In this document: piece by piece, positions 20,822-30,895 of the stretch
Layout: each line of letters begins with the position of its first letter
Position numbering within the stretch: position 1 is the first letter of the stretch
From: Rhabdophis nuchalis
Lineage: Eukaryota > Chordata > Lepidosauria > Squamata > Natricidae
DNA: 64,000 bases
Direction: 5' to 3'
Assembly (NCBI GenBank): GCA_039707465.1
Contig: CM077644.1
Coordinates: 80,370,375 to 80,434,374, forward strand
Notes under the pieces: generated by a model
What the model saw: the letters and a program-made list of their open reading frames with translations, nothing else
What the model was told of the DNA's origin: nothing
Databases searched by the model: none
Made by a program: the position numbers and the translations under genes

Positions 20822-22507
20822 GAATTTGGGATTTATCTGCAGGAGAAAATCACTCGGATTCGGAGCGAGTTACCCTCCATTGTCAATAGCCCTGTCAAGA
20901 GTGCCAAAGCAGCTCTTGAGACACCATTGTGGGAGGAGTTTGACTTTGTTACTATCAAAGATATGGACAAGCTGTCAAAGAGACTCAGGGCCACCACATA
21001 TTTACTGGACCTGTGTCCCTCCTGGCTTGTACTGGAATCCTGGGAGACGACACAAGGCTGGCTTCAGGGCATTGTCAACACATCTCTGAGTGAGGGGTCC
21101 TTACCTACCGTCTTGAAAGAGGCGGTGGTGAGGCCCCTCCTCAAGAAGCCGTCCCTGGATCCGGCATTATTAGAAAACTATCGTCCCGTCTCCAACCTCC
21201 ACTTTCTAGTGAAGGTTGTTGAGAGTGTGGTGGCCCAACAGTTTCCACGACACTTGGATGAAGTTGACTATCTAGATTCGCGCCAGTCCGGCTTCCGACC
21301 CGGGCACAGTACCGAGACGGCATTGGTCGCATTGGTCGATGATCTCTGGAGGGCACGAGATAGAGGATTTTCCTCTATCCTAGTCCTATTAGACCTCTCA
21401 GCGGCTTTTGATACCATCGACCATGGTATCCTATTACGCCGACTGGGGGGGTTGGGGCTGAGAGGCACCGTTCTACGGTGGTTCTCGTCCTACCTCTCTG
21501 GTCGGTCACAATATGTGTTGACGGGGGGGAAGAGGTCGACTTCTAGATCCCTCTTATGTGGGGTCCCTCAGGGGTCGGTCCTCTCGCCCCTGCTGTTCAA
21601 CATATATATGAAGCCGCTGGGTGAGATCATCCGTGGTTTCGGGGTGGGATATCATCTGTACGCTGATGATACCCAGCTGTACATATCCACCCCGGACCAC
21701 CCCAATGATGCCGTCGAGGTTATGTCCCGGTGCTTGGAGGCTGTACGGATCTGGATGGGTAGTAACAAACTCAGGCTCAACCCGTCCAAGACTGAGTGGC
21801 TGTGGCTTCCGGCACCCCGTTTCAGCCAGATTATTCCAACTCTGGCCATTGGGGGTGAAACACTAGCCCCTGTGGAGAAGGCATGCAATCTAGGTGTCCT
21901 CCTGGACTCCCGGCTGACTATGGAAGACCAGGTGGTGGCCGTGGCCAGGGGGGCATTCCATCAGGTATGCCTGATGCACCAATTGCATCCCTTACTGGAT
22001 CGGGGAGCCTTACGCACAGTCACTCAAGCACTCGTCACATCTCGACTTGACTATTGCAATGCTCTCTACATGGGGCTTCCCTTGAAGTGCACCCGAAGAC
22101 TACAGTTAGTCCAGAACGCGGCCGCACGGATAATTACGGGAGCGCCTAAACACTCCCATATAACACCTGTCCTACGCGAGCTCCACTGGCTTCCTGTGGT
22201 CTTTCGGGTGCGCTTCAAGGTCCTAACGACCATCTTCAAAATGCTCCATGGCTCGGGACCTAGCTATCTGCAAGACCATCTCCTGCCCCATACATCCCTG
22301 GGACCGACACGCTCCCACAGAGAGGGCCTCCTCAGGGTGCTGTCGGTCGGGCAATGTCGACTGGCGGCGCCCAGGGGGAGGGCCTTCTCTGTGGCAGGGC
22401 CGGCCCTTTGGAACGACCTGCCCCCTGAAATCCGCACCATTCCTGACCTCCGCCTCTTCCGCAAATGTCTTAAGACTCACTTCTTTCAACTAGCCGGCCT
22501 TGCGTAA
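20822..22507 (+). CDS. L2-type reverse transcriptase, open frame
   Basis: The frame is open without a stop for about 560 codons from the LINE junction to TAA at 22505-22507. It continues upstream into antisense DIRS sequence, so the true LINE start is missing. The RT blocks are [62 protein letters not shown] and YADDTQLYI (about 21659-21680). The connection and C-terminal end contain RLDYCNALYMGLPLKC and FSVAGPALWNDLPPEI. The upstream linker (EEFGIYLQEKITRIRSELP) belongs between endonuclease and RT. No endonuclease is present. All catalytic RT residues that I can see are kept. It shares most residues with the 40699 copy. Confidence 0.82.
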   Translation, partial: EFGIYLQEKITRIRSELPSIVNSPVKSAKAALETPLWEEFDFVTIKDMDKLSKRLRATTYLLDLCPSWLVLESWETTQGWLQGIVNTSLSEGSLPTVLKEAVVRPLLKKPSLDPALLENYRPVSNLHFLVKVVESVVAQQFPRHLDEVDYLDSRQSGFRPGHSTETALVALVDDLWRARDRGFSSILVLLDLSAAFDTIDHGILLRRLGGLGLRGTVLRWFSSYLSGRSQYVLTGGKRSTSRSLLCGVPQGSVLSPLLFNIYMKPLGEIIRGFGVGYHLYADDTQLYISTPDHPNDAVEVMSRCLEAVRIWMGSNKLRLNPSKTEWLWLPAPRFSQIIPTLAIGGETLAPVEKACNLGVLLDSRLTMEDQVVAVARGAFHQVCLMHQLHPLLDRGALRTVTQALVTSRLDYCNALYMGLPLKCTRRLQLVQNAAARIITGAPKHSHITPVLRELHWLPVVFRVRFKVLTTIFKMLHGSGPSYLQDHLLPHTSLGPTRSHREGLLRVLSVGQCRLAAPRGRAFSVAGPALWNDLPPEIRTIPDLRLFRKCLKTHFFQLAGLA

Positions 22508-22681
22508 CCCCAGCACCGCCAATTATAAACGAGGGTTTTAAAAACGGTTACAACACAGGCATCTAATATCTATGTATTTGTATTTTGTATTTATTGATTT
22601 AATTCTATGTTCGCCGCCCCGAGTCCCTTGTTATGAGATGGGAGCAGGTTATAAATATGAAAAATAAATAAATAAATAAAA
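20822..22681 (+). mobile_element. L2-type LINE inserted in DIRS gag
   Basis: A sense-strand, 5'-truncated copy with a 3' UTR ('gccgccccgagtcccttgttatgagatggg') and an AAATA-type tail ending at about 22680. DIRS gag sequence continues on both sides. The exact target duplication is masked by the tail. Confidence 0.87.
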
Positions 22682-24694
22682 GGGCATCCCCAAACAGAGA
22701 GCCGCCCTTGAAGGGGGTGGAAGCCAGGCGCCACTTGTGGCGCATATCCGCCTGCCACTGGCGTAGCCACAAAAGACGACGAGAGGCCACGGAGGAAGCC
22801 ATGGCCCTGGATGCGAATCTGGCCGAGGCCAAGGTGGCATCGGAAGTAAACTGCACGGCTGCCACCAGCTTGGCAATGTCCAGGTGGGCCCTGAAGTCGG
22901 AGACTGGAGTGCGCAGCTGTAAATCCTGCAGCCACAGAAGGGAGGGCGGGTGAAGAAGGAAGCCGAGGTGGCGGCACGGATAGCCCACGCCGCTGCCTGA
23001 TGACCTCGTTGTAAAGTGAGGTCAGCCTTCTTCTCCTCCGGCTTGAGGACATCCTCCGGGGCTCCAGGCATGTTGGCCGCTATGTGGAGGGAGACGACCG
23101 GGGCATCCATGGTGGGCGTCGTCAGGAACTGCGCCATCTCCTCGGCCACGTTGAAGAATCGCCGATCCGTGGATGACGGGCTGGGCCCAGAGGTAGGAGT
23201 GGCCCACTGTCGCTGAACCAGATCCACAAAGATCTTGGGCATCGGGATCGTCTCCGAAGGCAAGATGTCGTCATCGAACATGTTCTCCGCCGAGATCAAG
23301 ACCGGCCGTGGAGCGGTCGTGGAAGGGGCCGTAGCCGGGCCGAAATTTGAAGCTGATTTAGCCTTGTAGAGCAGGGAGGTGAACAGGGCTGAAGGGAACA
23401 AGCCGGAAGATGCTTTCTTCTCCGGAGGCCTGCCCTCATCCTCCGAAAGACCACCCTCTCGGATCTCACCTTCCTCCGCGCTGGAAACACTCTCCAGGTC
23501 CTCATCTTCCTCCAAGGCGTCTGCAGGAGCCGGGCCCGCCGCCGTAGTCAGAATCACCCCCGACGGACCAGGCACAGGTTGGAAGCCCGGTGCCTGATGT
23601 TGCAGGCCGGCCGCAAACCCCTGAGACATAGCCGCAGCGATGATGGCCTGAATATTGGCCGCATCCAGAGATGGCTGAGGCATGGGAACAGGGAAGGCAG
23701 CCGAGGTCGAAGGGATTGCTTCCAAGCGTTGACTGCTCGGTGGAAGGAGCGCAGACTGAGAAGGAGCCGGCTGATCTGGTCCCCAAATCCCAGAAACATC
23801 AATGGGGAAGATGGGATTGATGGCCGCTCCCCCCCCTGTCCCTGGGCCGGGGAAGCCATGAGGGACAAGTGGGCCTGTGATATGCGGGAGAGGGGGGAGG
23901 CCTGGGCCTGAGCCCTGACTGCCGCTCTGCTGTGCAGCCTCTCCAGGGTTTTCTCCTTCCTCTTCTCAAAGGTAGAAGGACTTGCTCTGGAAGCCTTTGA
24001 TTTAACAGACTTCTTCAGAGCTTTACCTTCCTTGGCCGGGGCCTTGCCTTTTCCCTTGGCCTGGGAGGTAGATGGCTGGGGGGACTGCTCTGTTCCAGGC
24101 TCCACACAGGCCGAAGAAGGCCCAGCCACTGGCTCTGGAAGGGGAGCAGAGGCCGAGGTAGAAGGCCCTTCCATTGCTTCCAATTCACAGAAGTAGGAAT
24201 AAAACTGCAGCAAAAAAACAGGCTCTCTCTAGGACCCAGCGGACGCCTGGGGCCTCCCACGCAGCAGCAGCCTGGCGCCAGCCGCCCACACTCTTCGCGC
24301 GCCTTGCAGGCCGAAAAGCCTGCCGATTAGGCTCAATCGGCCCGGTGCGACTTCCAGACCCCCTGTGGTCTCTCTGGGGCGCTCCCCAGGCCCCCCGGTA
24401 CACCGCGGGTCGCCGCTCGACCTTCCGGGAGCGACGGAGCGTTCTCCCGGGCCTACGGACTCTCCAGGGGCCTCCGGTAGCCCAGGGCCTCTCCCCAGGC
24501 CCTCACAAATACAAGCGGCAGCCTACGAGTCCAGATTAGGGCTTTGAGGCTTGTCGGTAGAGCGCGCTGCTCCAGGAGCAGTCAAAAGCGCTTTCCCAGT
24601 CCCCTGTACCTTTCCACGAGCAGAAATCCTTTTCCAAAAAAACAAACGGATCCAGGAGCTTTAGAAAGATGCGTGTGCCTCAGAGATAGGCTGA

Positions 24695-24813
24695 GTTGAA
24701 ACTGGGCATGTGCGACCAGCATAGGCGGGACTAAAGACTTTGCCCAGACTCAGCCTCCAATGAGAGCACAGTAGTCTTGCCCAGCATAGATGCTGACTTC
24801 CCTAACATGGAAA
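24695..24813. repeat. DIRS right inverted terminal repeat
   Basis: Bases 24695-24802 are the exact reverse complement of 17127-17234. The last ten bases (CCATGTTAGG on the complement) are matched in the internal complementary region at 17490-17500. Confidence 0.88.
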
Positions 24814-24846
24814 AAGAAAGAAATACAGTAGGTAGGTAGGTAGAGG

Positions 24847-24932
<86 letters not shown>

Positions 24933-24955
24933 GAAAAATACAGTAGGTAGGTAGG
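24814..24955. repeat. GTAG/GATA minisatellite (Helitron interior, right)
   Basis: This continues the compound minisatellite interrupted by the DIRS, with a long (GATA)n at about 24849-24931 and the unit 'aatacagtaggtaggtagg' at each end. Confidence 0.9.
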
Positions 24956-25033
24956 TTGGGGCTTATATGGTGGTTGGGTGTATGTGTGCAGGTGTAGATC
25001 TACACACAGATTGGTTGGCCATTTAACGAGACT

Positions 25034-25066
25034 GGGCCACAGCAACGCGTGGCCGGGTATAGCTAG
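25034..25066 (+). other. Helitron 3' hairpin and CTAG terminus
   Basis: The stem GGCCAC / GTGGCC with an 8-base loop lies 8 bases before the terminal CTAG. The second Helitron has the same structure with one mismatch in the stem (56440-56470). Confidence 0.82.
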
Positions 25067-25385
25067 TAAGCAATAAATTAATTAACAATTTACCCATTAT
25101 GATATAAAATAAATTACATTTGGAATTAAAATTAATAAATTTTTTTGTTCTGGCCAGGGCGGCTTGCTGAAAAAGCCAGCTTTTTAGGGTGCACTGGAAG
25201 GACAGGAGGTCGGGAATTTTGCGAAGCTCCGGGGGTAGCTCATTACAAAGGGAAGGCGCTCTTACAGAGAAGGCTGTCGCCCTGGGGGTCACCAGCCGAC
25301 AGTATCTGGCTGATGGCACCCTGAGGAGGCCAACTCTGTGGGATCGTACTGGATGATGGGAGGCTACCTGTGGCAGTAGTTCATC
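25067..25385 (-). mobile_element. L2-type LINE 3' end, right half (split by Helitron)
   Basis: The minus strand reads the C-terminus of the L2 protein (SHRVGLLRVPSARYCRL, then NELPPELRKIPDLL) and runs towards the 3' UTR, which continues at 14224-14105. The protein sequence is decayed relative to the open copies. Confidence 0.75.
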
Positions 25386-26805
25386 ACACAATAAAGGATT
25401 AGGTGACACAATACAAAAGCTTTTGACATGAAGGGCTCTGAGCAAATATATGTTGTTCTCTTTAGTTACTACATTAGAAGTAGGTACATGTGGGAGGATT
25501 AAGAGCAACTGATTTGCAACAAAACTCAAAGTTCACCTTGGAGGTAGAATGGCACTCTGGGGCTTCTTATTTTCGAAATCAGCCAGCATTCAGAAGTGCC
25601 AAAAAGGATGCCTACCTTCATTTCAGCAGGAATCATTTGAAATAAATTTCTGCCAAACTTGCATTATTTCATATCCTCCAGCTATCTCGTATAGCTCCAT
25701 GCAGATAGCTGGTAGTCAGTTGGAAAGCCAATTCCAAAAAGCATTTATAATTCAGAAAAGCATTCATTACCTCAGACTTTTCAGCTTTGCATTGCGCTGA
25801 CAGGCTGCCAAGGGGGAAAAAAAAACTGAAATGCTTGCCTTCTGTGTCACAGTTCTATTATTTGAAACTGGTTGTGCCCTGACACGGGGCTATATGTTGT
25901 CTTGCTCATCTTCAGCACAGTGTGAGCAGAATAACTCAGGTTTTAAGATATGCATTCAGCCCTGTAACAAAAATAAGCACCCGTGTTTCAGTTCTTCTGT
26001 CCTCATTTTAGAAGCACAAATGTAAGGCGGAGGCCTGTATGCGTGTGCTCCTGCTGAAACGTATGCTGCATATAGATAGAATGCATGTATTGAATAATCT
26101 TCCTGCAAGATATTTATAATGCTAGTGGAAGATATTTTTAGATTTTTCTCCTGCTCTCTTTCCTGCTTTTGCAATAAATCGTGAATACTGAAGTTCTTAG
26201 CTGTAGACTGTATTTATCATCTTCAGCCTAAATGCTATTAAAATACAAGACTTCTCAAGATGTCTCTCTCATCTATCACACTCGAGATTCAGAGTGCAGT
26301 CAGCATGATATGGCATGATTTGCATTCATAGTATAACCTATACAGTTAAACTTTGCATGTTAGTGTCAAGCCATAAGGGGGGGGGGGGAATTCTTGCTAT
26401 AATGACCAATTATAGCCATTAGTAACCTTAGTAGCCTTAGACTACTAAGCCTCCCATGAATCTTGCTACTTCCAACCAACACCTTAAGATTTTTAGGTGT
26501 CAACAATGAAATCTTTTTCTTTGAGATGATTCCCGAAAATTGGGTGTCCACACCTCAAACTCACTCATGTGCTCCATTTTGTAAAGTTTGGAGTTTCTAA
26601 AAGATTTTTCTAAAAGCTGCCACAGTGTATTCATTTTATTATCACCAAAGAGGATTAAAGTAATATGATTAATATTTGCGTAAATATGGCCTCAGCTGCA
26701 ATGAACCACATGATGACTAGAAGGTAGCAAAGAAAAATAAAGTTAACTATTTCTATTCTCTACTGTCTAGATAATTGCAATCCAGATATGATAGTTCTAT
26801 ATATC
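25386..26805. other. Intergenic DNA, nothing recognised
   Basis: There is a poly-G run at about 26379-26389. I see no repeat termini or coding signal. Confidence 0.5.
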
Positions 26806-26816
26806 ATGCATTTTCT

Positions 26817-27305
26817 GGTTTTGAAAAAGTTTTATTGGTTTTTACAAATTTTAAAAAGAAATAGGTAAAGGGTGTAAGGTGATACAAAAACATTTTGAGA
26901 ATCTCTATGCCGGAGGTGTTGGCCCCCTCCGAGGCTTCATAAAAGAAAATAGATAATACAATAAATTTTTCATTTGTTCTACAAAGTGGAAAGAGATACA
27001 GATATTTCACTTTAAAATCTATGCAATCAATCATTTATAAACATCCAAATAAAAGTTACACTAAACAAAAAATAAAGTCACTTGTGAGATCTAAGTTGTT
27101 TGGCAATTGTGTCTTCCTCTCCCTGACCTCCAGTGGGCGGAGCCGTGGCCCCCTCCGTTACCCCATTTTTATCCTCCAGGATTGAGGAATGTTTTTTAAG
27201 AAAGGCATCCGCCTCTGCAATTGTTTTAATTCTTACCCTTCCTCCCTCCCAGAACACCAACATTCCCTCAGGCATCACCCACTTGAACCACACCCCCTTT
27301 TTGAA
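26817..27305 (-). mobile_element. L1-derived retroposon with ORF1-like C-terminus (HAL1-like)
   Basis: It is flanked by an 11-bp duplication ATGCATTTTCT at 26806-26816 and 27306-27316. The minus strand carries a 5'-truncated frame (27305-27078) that ends directly before a 260-bp 3' UTR shared with the insertion at 4262-4460. The peptide GVWFKWVMPEGMLVFWEGGR followed by IKTIAEADAFLKK has the look of the C-terminal domain of L1 ORF1p, the RNA-binding protein. It does not look like the end of ORF2. If so, the source element is an ORF1-only L1, as in mammalian HAL1. The assignment to ORF1 is by eye. Confidence 0.6.
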
Positions 27306-27316
27306 ATGCATTTTCT

Positions 27317-27715
27317 ATCTACACATAGTACTCACTTAACTGCCTCATTTAGTGACCATTCGAAGTTACAACAGTGTTAAAAAAACAGGCTTGCAATCAG
27401 TTCTTGCATTTATGACTGTCACAGTGTCCTGTAGTCATGTGAATTCATTGGAGGCTTTGTAATGCATTTATGACTATTGTAACCAATTCCATGTTTCACC
27501 AATTGGCTCCCAACAAGCAGAATTAATGGAGAACACAGACAGGAATTTGCAAGTTGTGCCCATGTAACATCTCTTTTCATGACAGCAGTGATTTATTTAA
27601 TGACTGAAAAAGAAGTGAGATTGTAAGTCCATCATGGATTTACATAGTGACCATGGTGCTTCGCAATTGAGTTGCCAGTCCATGTGCAAGAACTACCTAA
27701 ATAACTTTGGTTTCA
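27317..27715 (+). mobile_element. Degraded DNA element ('tagtcctcaactta' family)
   Basis: The left part ('agtgaccattcgaagttacaac') and the right part ('gcaagaactacct') resemble the ends of the TA-flanked element at 51200-52459. It is old, non-coding and has no clean target duplication. Confidence 0.4.
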
Positions 27716-27826
27716 TGGAGTTATCATAGAGCTACATGTTATGGGTAGTATATGAATTAAGACATCTTTGGCTACTGTAAGCACCATCTTCTACTTGTTT
27801 TTTTTATTCAATTAAACAAACTAGAA

Positions 27827-28415
27827 CAAGGGTGTCAAAATCAAGGCCCGTGGGCCAGATCTGGCCCACAAGGTGTTTAGATCTGGTCCATGGAGCCTCC
27901 CTGGAAACAGCAAAGGACTGGTCCACCATGCCTCTGTCACTGAAAATGTGGCTTGGGAAGGCCATTATCACTGGCAGAGGCCTAGCAAAACAAACTAAAA
28001 ACAAAACAAAAGGAGAAATGTTTCCCCTTTTGCATCTGAGCATGCAAGAAGGGGCAGGAAAGGAGAAAGGGAAAGAGGAATGACAAGGAGAAAGAAGGGA
28101 AGATGGGAAGAGAGCAAGGAAGGAAAATAAGGAAAGAGGGGAAGGAAGAAGGAGAAGGAAGAGGGAAGGAAAGAGAAGAGAAGAAAAAAGAAGGAAGGAA
28201 AGAAGGAAGGAAGGAAGGAAGGAAGGAAGGAAGGAAGGAAGGAAGGAAATTATAATGAGGGTGAGGAAGAGTCTGAGGGAAGTCCTGCCTCAGCACTTGG
28301 CCACCATAAGTGCCCTTGACATGAGGGACATTGAGCTGATCATGGCCACTCTGGTCCCCTGGGGTCAAACACAACCCTGGCATGGCCCTCAATGAAATCA
28401 AGTTTGACACCCCTG
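27827..28415. mobile_element. hAT element (CAAGGGTGTCAAA family)
   Basis: The termini are CAAGGGTGTCAAAATC and TTTGACACCCCTG. A perfect 8-bp duplication AACTAGAA lies at 27819-27826 and 28416-28423. The centre holds a purine-rich (GGAA)n microsatellite at about 28190-28250. It is non-coding. Confidence 0.92.
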
Positions 28416-28423
28416 AACTAGAA

Positions 28424-29282
28424 AAATGAGTTGGTTGCATTTTCATGTGCTTAAAACTATATTTCAGCAGAGGCAGGATATGAATTAAAAGTTCCTCATT
28501 AAATCAGAGGTGGACAAGCCACTAACAATTTTCAGCCCCCTTAGTATTCCCCCATTTCCAGATTATGCCACTGAAATTCAGAAGCAAATGCACCGGATTT
28601 GGCAGGCAATAATCCTCTTCCCATTTTGGAACAAAAAAAAAGCTTTCTGAGACTTCAACCACAAAGAAGACAGTCCCACAATTTTAGCTCTTCCCACTCT
28701 GGTGATGTAATCATATTGCTGGTTATTTCTTCTGGAGCCTTCAGAGGCCAAACTGTGTTTTAAAGAATTGAAACATAGTTTTCAGCCATAAAATTGTTAT
28801 CCATCCCCATGGTTTAAGCTCTTTACTTTAGAAGATTCAGATTGTTTCTCCACTGAGTTAGCAGTAGGAGTCATTCCCAAGTCAAAAAAAATGCAATAAC
28901 TAAAGAAGCTGAACATCTTCTTTTGAATAGACCCAGGGAGAAATAATGTTGCTAGCGAATATAATTTTCAAGTATTCAAAACTTCATGAAATTATGATGC
29001 CTTCTCTAATCATCTACTGTATAGACAACAAAGCAGAGGAAGGAAATTTTACTCTCCTGGCACTACTTAAATGCTCCTGTTTCTGCTCAAGTATTCACCA
29101 ATCTCAACACTCAAGGGGGTGACTCACACACTAAAATGATAAAAAAAACATTTTCCTACCTGATGAGAAGCAGTGATTTTTCCATAAAACTGAGTCATAA
29201 GCTCTACAAACGAACAATTTGAACTGATCACAGAAAACCCTCAAAGCCAGTACAACTGCTTTAAGACTGAAGTCATTTGGGC
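28424..29282. other. Intergenic DNA, nothing recognised
   Basis: Unique-looking AT-rich sequence with no repeat termini or coding signal. Confidence 0.5.
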
Positions 29283-29395
29283 TGTGCCATAGATGAGGGC
29301 ATTGCTAGGTCAAACTTAGCCAATTTCCCTCAAAGCTAAGTAGGGTCAGCCCTAGTTTGATTGGAGACCTTTGGGAAAACTCTGCAGCAGAGGCA
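29283..29395 (+). pseudogene. 5S rRNA-like relic (5S-derived SINE or pseudogene)
   Basis: The block 'agctaagtagggtcagccctagtttgattggagacc' follows 5S rRNA positions from about 50 to 90, including the internal control region. It is followed by 'tgggaaaactctgcagc', which resembles the 5S 3' part. The upstream 'gccatagatgagg' resembles the 5' part less well. Many substitutions make a functional 5S gene unlikely. Confidence 0.55.
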
Positions 29396-30024
29396 TTAAT
29401 CTGAAGAGCCAAAAGTATCATTCTAAAATATACAAGCCTACTTGTATATTGTTGCTATGAAAACTACATGCATGTTTCCATAGAATTATCAGGAGTCAAA
29501 GCAACTTTAATCTATAGTATTCTGTGAATCTGGCTCATATAGTTAATATGTTCTATGCTTTATAGAAACATTGATTTTAATTGGGTTTAATAAACCATGG
29601 CTTGGTTAAGAAAGGTTAATATTGTAGGAAAACCCAGCCAGTCAGCCATGAACCTTCAATAGGATTACTTTGGTCTGGTTGCTATCTCTATAGCCTAGCT
29701 AAGAAATATGTTTGTTGCGAAGAAAACCTTGGTGGAAAAATGTATTGTCTCCCCCAGCCTGGATGAAATCCAAATCTGTGGACAAACTTATAATTGCCCA
29801 AAAGAAGATTGGTAAGTACTGGGATGACCTTCTTAAGAAGAGATGAGATTAATATCTTACATTTACTATACTTCCTATTATTTTTTCAACTGGATGAGTG
29901 CCTTTGGAATAGTGGAACTCTTCTCCAGCAAGATTTCTTCATGTTTAGATTTGCTTTGTCTATCTGCCAATCTAAATAGGAAATCTTAGTAAAAAGAGAC
30001 TGTGTGAGAATGGATAGACAATGG
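29396..30024. other. Intergenic DNA, nothing recognised
   Basis: No transposon ends or coding signal seen. Confidence 0.45.
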
Positions 30025-30032
30025 AGGGAGGG

Positions 30033-30350
30033 CAGTGGTGGGATTCAATTTTTTTTACTACCAGTTCTGTGGACGTGGCATGGCTTGGTGGGTGTGGCTT
30101 GGTAGGCATGGCAGGGGAAGAATACTGTAAAATCTCCATTCCCACCCCACTCCAGGGAAAGCTTACTGCAAAATCTCCATTCCCTCCCCATTCCTGGGGG
30201 AAGGATAATGCAAAGTCCCCATTTCCTCCCAATCAGCTGGGTCTTGGGATGCAGAGAATAGATGGGGGCAGTGCCAGACAGAGGTGGTATTTAACCATTT
30301 CCACTACCAGTTCTCCAAAACTGGTCAGAACCTGCTAAATACCACCTCTG
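30033..30350 (+). mobile_element. hAT MITE (CAGTGGTGGGATTC family)
   Basis: It runs from CAGTGGTGGGATTCAA to AATACCACCTCTG. The flanking 8-mers are AGGGAGGG (30025-30032) and AGGGAGGA (30351-30358). It is the same family as 13665, 50805 and 59786. Confidence 0.87.
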
Positions 30351-30359
30351 AGGGAGGAG

Positions 30360-30895
30360 CATAAGAAATATCTGGCTTGTAGCACCCAATGTATTTTTTA
30401 AAAGCACATACTTGATGGCCATCTGTTCTGACTCCCTCCCGACACAATACAAATGACTAGACTGGCTGCTATTTGGCAGCTTGCCTGAACTAATCTTGAC
30501 TAGAAGATAACACGATCCAAATTCTCCAACTCTGAAAAACTCTCTGACTCTGAAATAACCTCTCTGCATTGTTTCCTGCAAACCTTTCGATGTAGCAAGG
30601 ATTTCTTTTAAAGCCTCTTGGGAGGGGCCAGTCAATTAGGCAGCTGCTACTGATATCTCCGACTACGTCGTTCTGCTAATTGCCATTGCCTCCTCTCAAT
30701 CCTTCTTAGCCTGACATCAGGGACAAACTGGGCTTCCTCCTCCCCACTACACCAAGCCCCAGGTGCCTCCTGATGCCTAGCCGGGCTCTCTGCTCTCTCA
30801 CTCTCGGCTGCCTCCTCTAGAGCAGACTCATAGGACTCCTCACTAGAGGAATCCATCAGCAGCTCATCCTGAACCGACTGGGCCACAACACCATC
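30360..30895 (-). other. Possible LTR-retrotransposon relic with acidic ORF
   Basis: On the minus strand an acidic 79-codon frame (30886-30647) reads MDSSSEESYESALEEAAESE and ends RRIERRQWQLAERRSRRYQ. It is followed by a promoter-like stretch with 'ggcccctccc' and 'tttaaaag' about 40-60 bp beyond the stop. That arrangement would fit coding sequence running into an LTR, but I find no paired LTR, primer site or clear ends. It could instead be part of an unrecognised gene. Confidence 0.3.

Larger units (their letters stand above)
20485..24174 (-). pseudogene. DIRS gag-like ORF, split by L2 and two frameshifts
   Basis: The frame starts MEGPSTSASAPLPEP at 24174, with a Ser/Pro/Lys-rich N-terminus. 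It shifts at a run of eight C (23829-23836) into a frame with an acidic segment (LEEDEDLESVSSAEEGEI) and a conserved core (RRFFNVAEEMAQFL), and shifts again near 22950. The third part has LDIAKLVAAVQFTSDATLASA and WLRQWQADMRHKWRLAS, like gag proteins of vertebrate DIRS elements. The L2 insertion at 20822-22681 cuts it just after FKGGSLFGDA. The remainder (20820-20485) is a basic, Arg/Gly-rich C-terminus (GYFPRNRGQSDRFQKGRQSK) suited to binding RNA. Without the L2 the coding length is about 610 codons. Confidence 0.78.
17086..24813 (-). mobile_element. DIRS tyrosine-recombinase retrotransposon, antisense, structurally complete
   Basis: In element order on the minus strand: right-hand inverted terminus, 5' leader, gag, RT-RNase H, tyrosine recombinase, internal complementary region (17433-17520) and left-hand inverted terminus. 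A 108-bp block is identical in inverted orientation at 17127-17234 and 24695-24802. The order RT-RH then recombinase, inverted termini and an internal complementary region define the DIRS order; there is no integrase and there are no direct LTRs. Coding damage: two frameshifts plus an L2 insertion in gag, two frameshifts in RT-RH, and one nonsense codon in the recombinase. It sits in the Helitron minisatellite. The ends are inferred from the junction recorded in the internal complementary region. Confidence 0.9.
14225..25066 (+). mobile_element. Helitron, non-autonomous, heavily invaded (10.8 kb)
   Basis: The left end starts TCTATATAAATAAAAATG after a host A. The right end is a hairpin (GGCCAC / GTGGCC, 25035-25054) followed by CTAG and a host T. 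These are the classic Helitron signatures (5' TC, 3' hairpin plus CTRR, insertion between A and T). Both ends match the compact second copy at 55349-56470. Without its insertions the element would be a short non-coding Helitron whose interior is a GTAG/GATA minisatellite. No Rep/helicase frame is seen. Inside lie two CR1 fragments, two hAT elements, a DIRS element and an L2. Confidence 0.85.

Noticed and set aside
20461..20889. 142-codon plus-strand frame upstream of the L2
   Set aside because: It is antisense to the DIRS gag C-terminus and RT start, and its composition mirrors that coding sequence.
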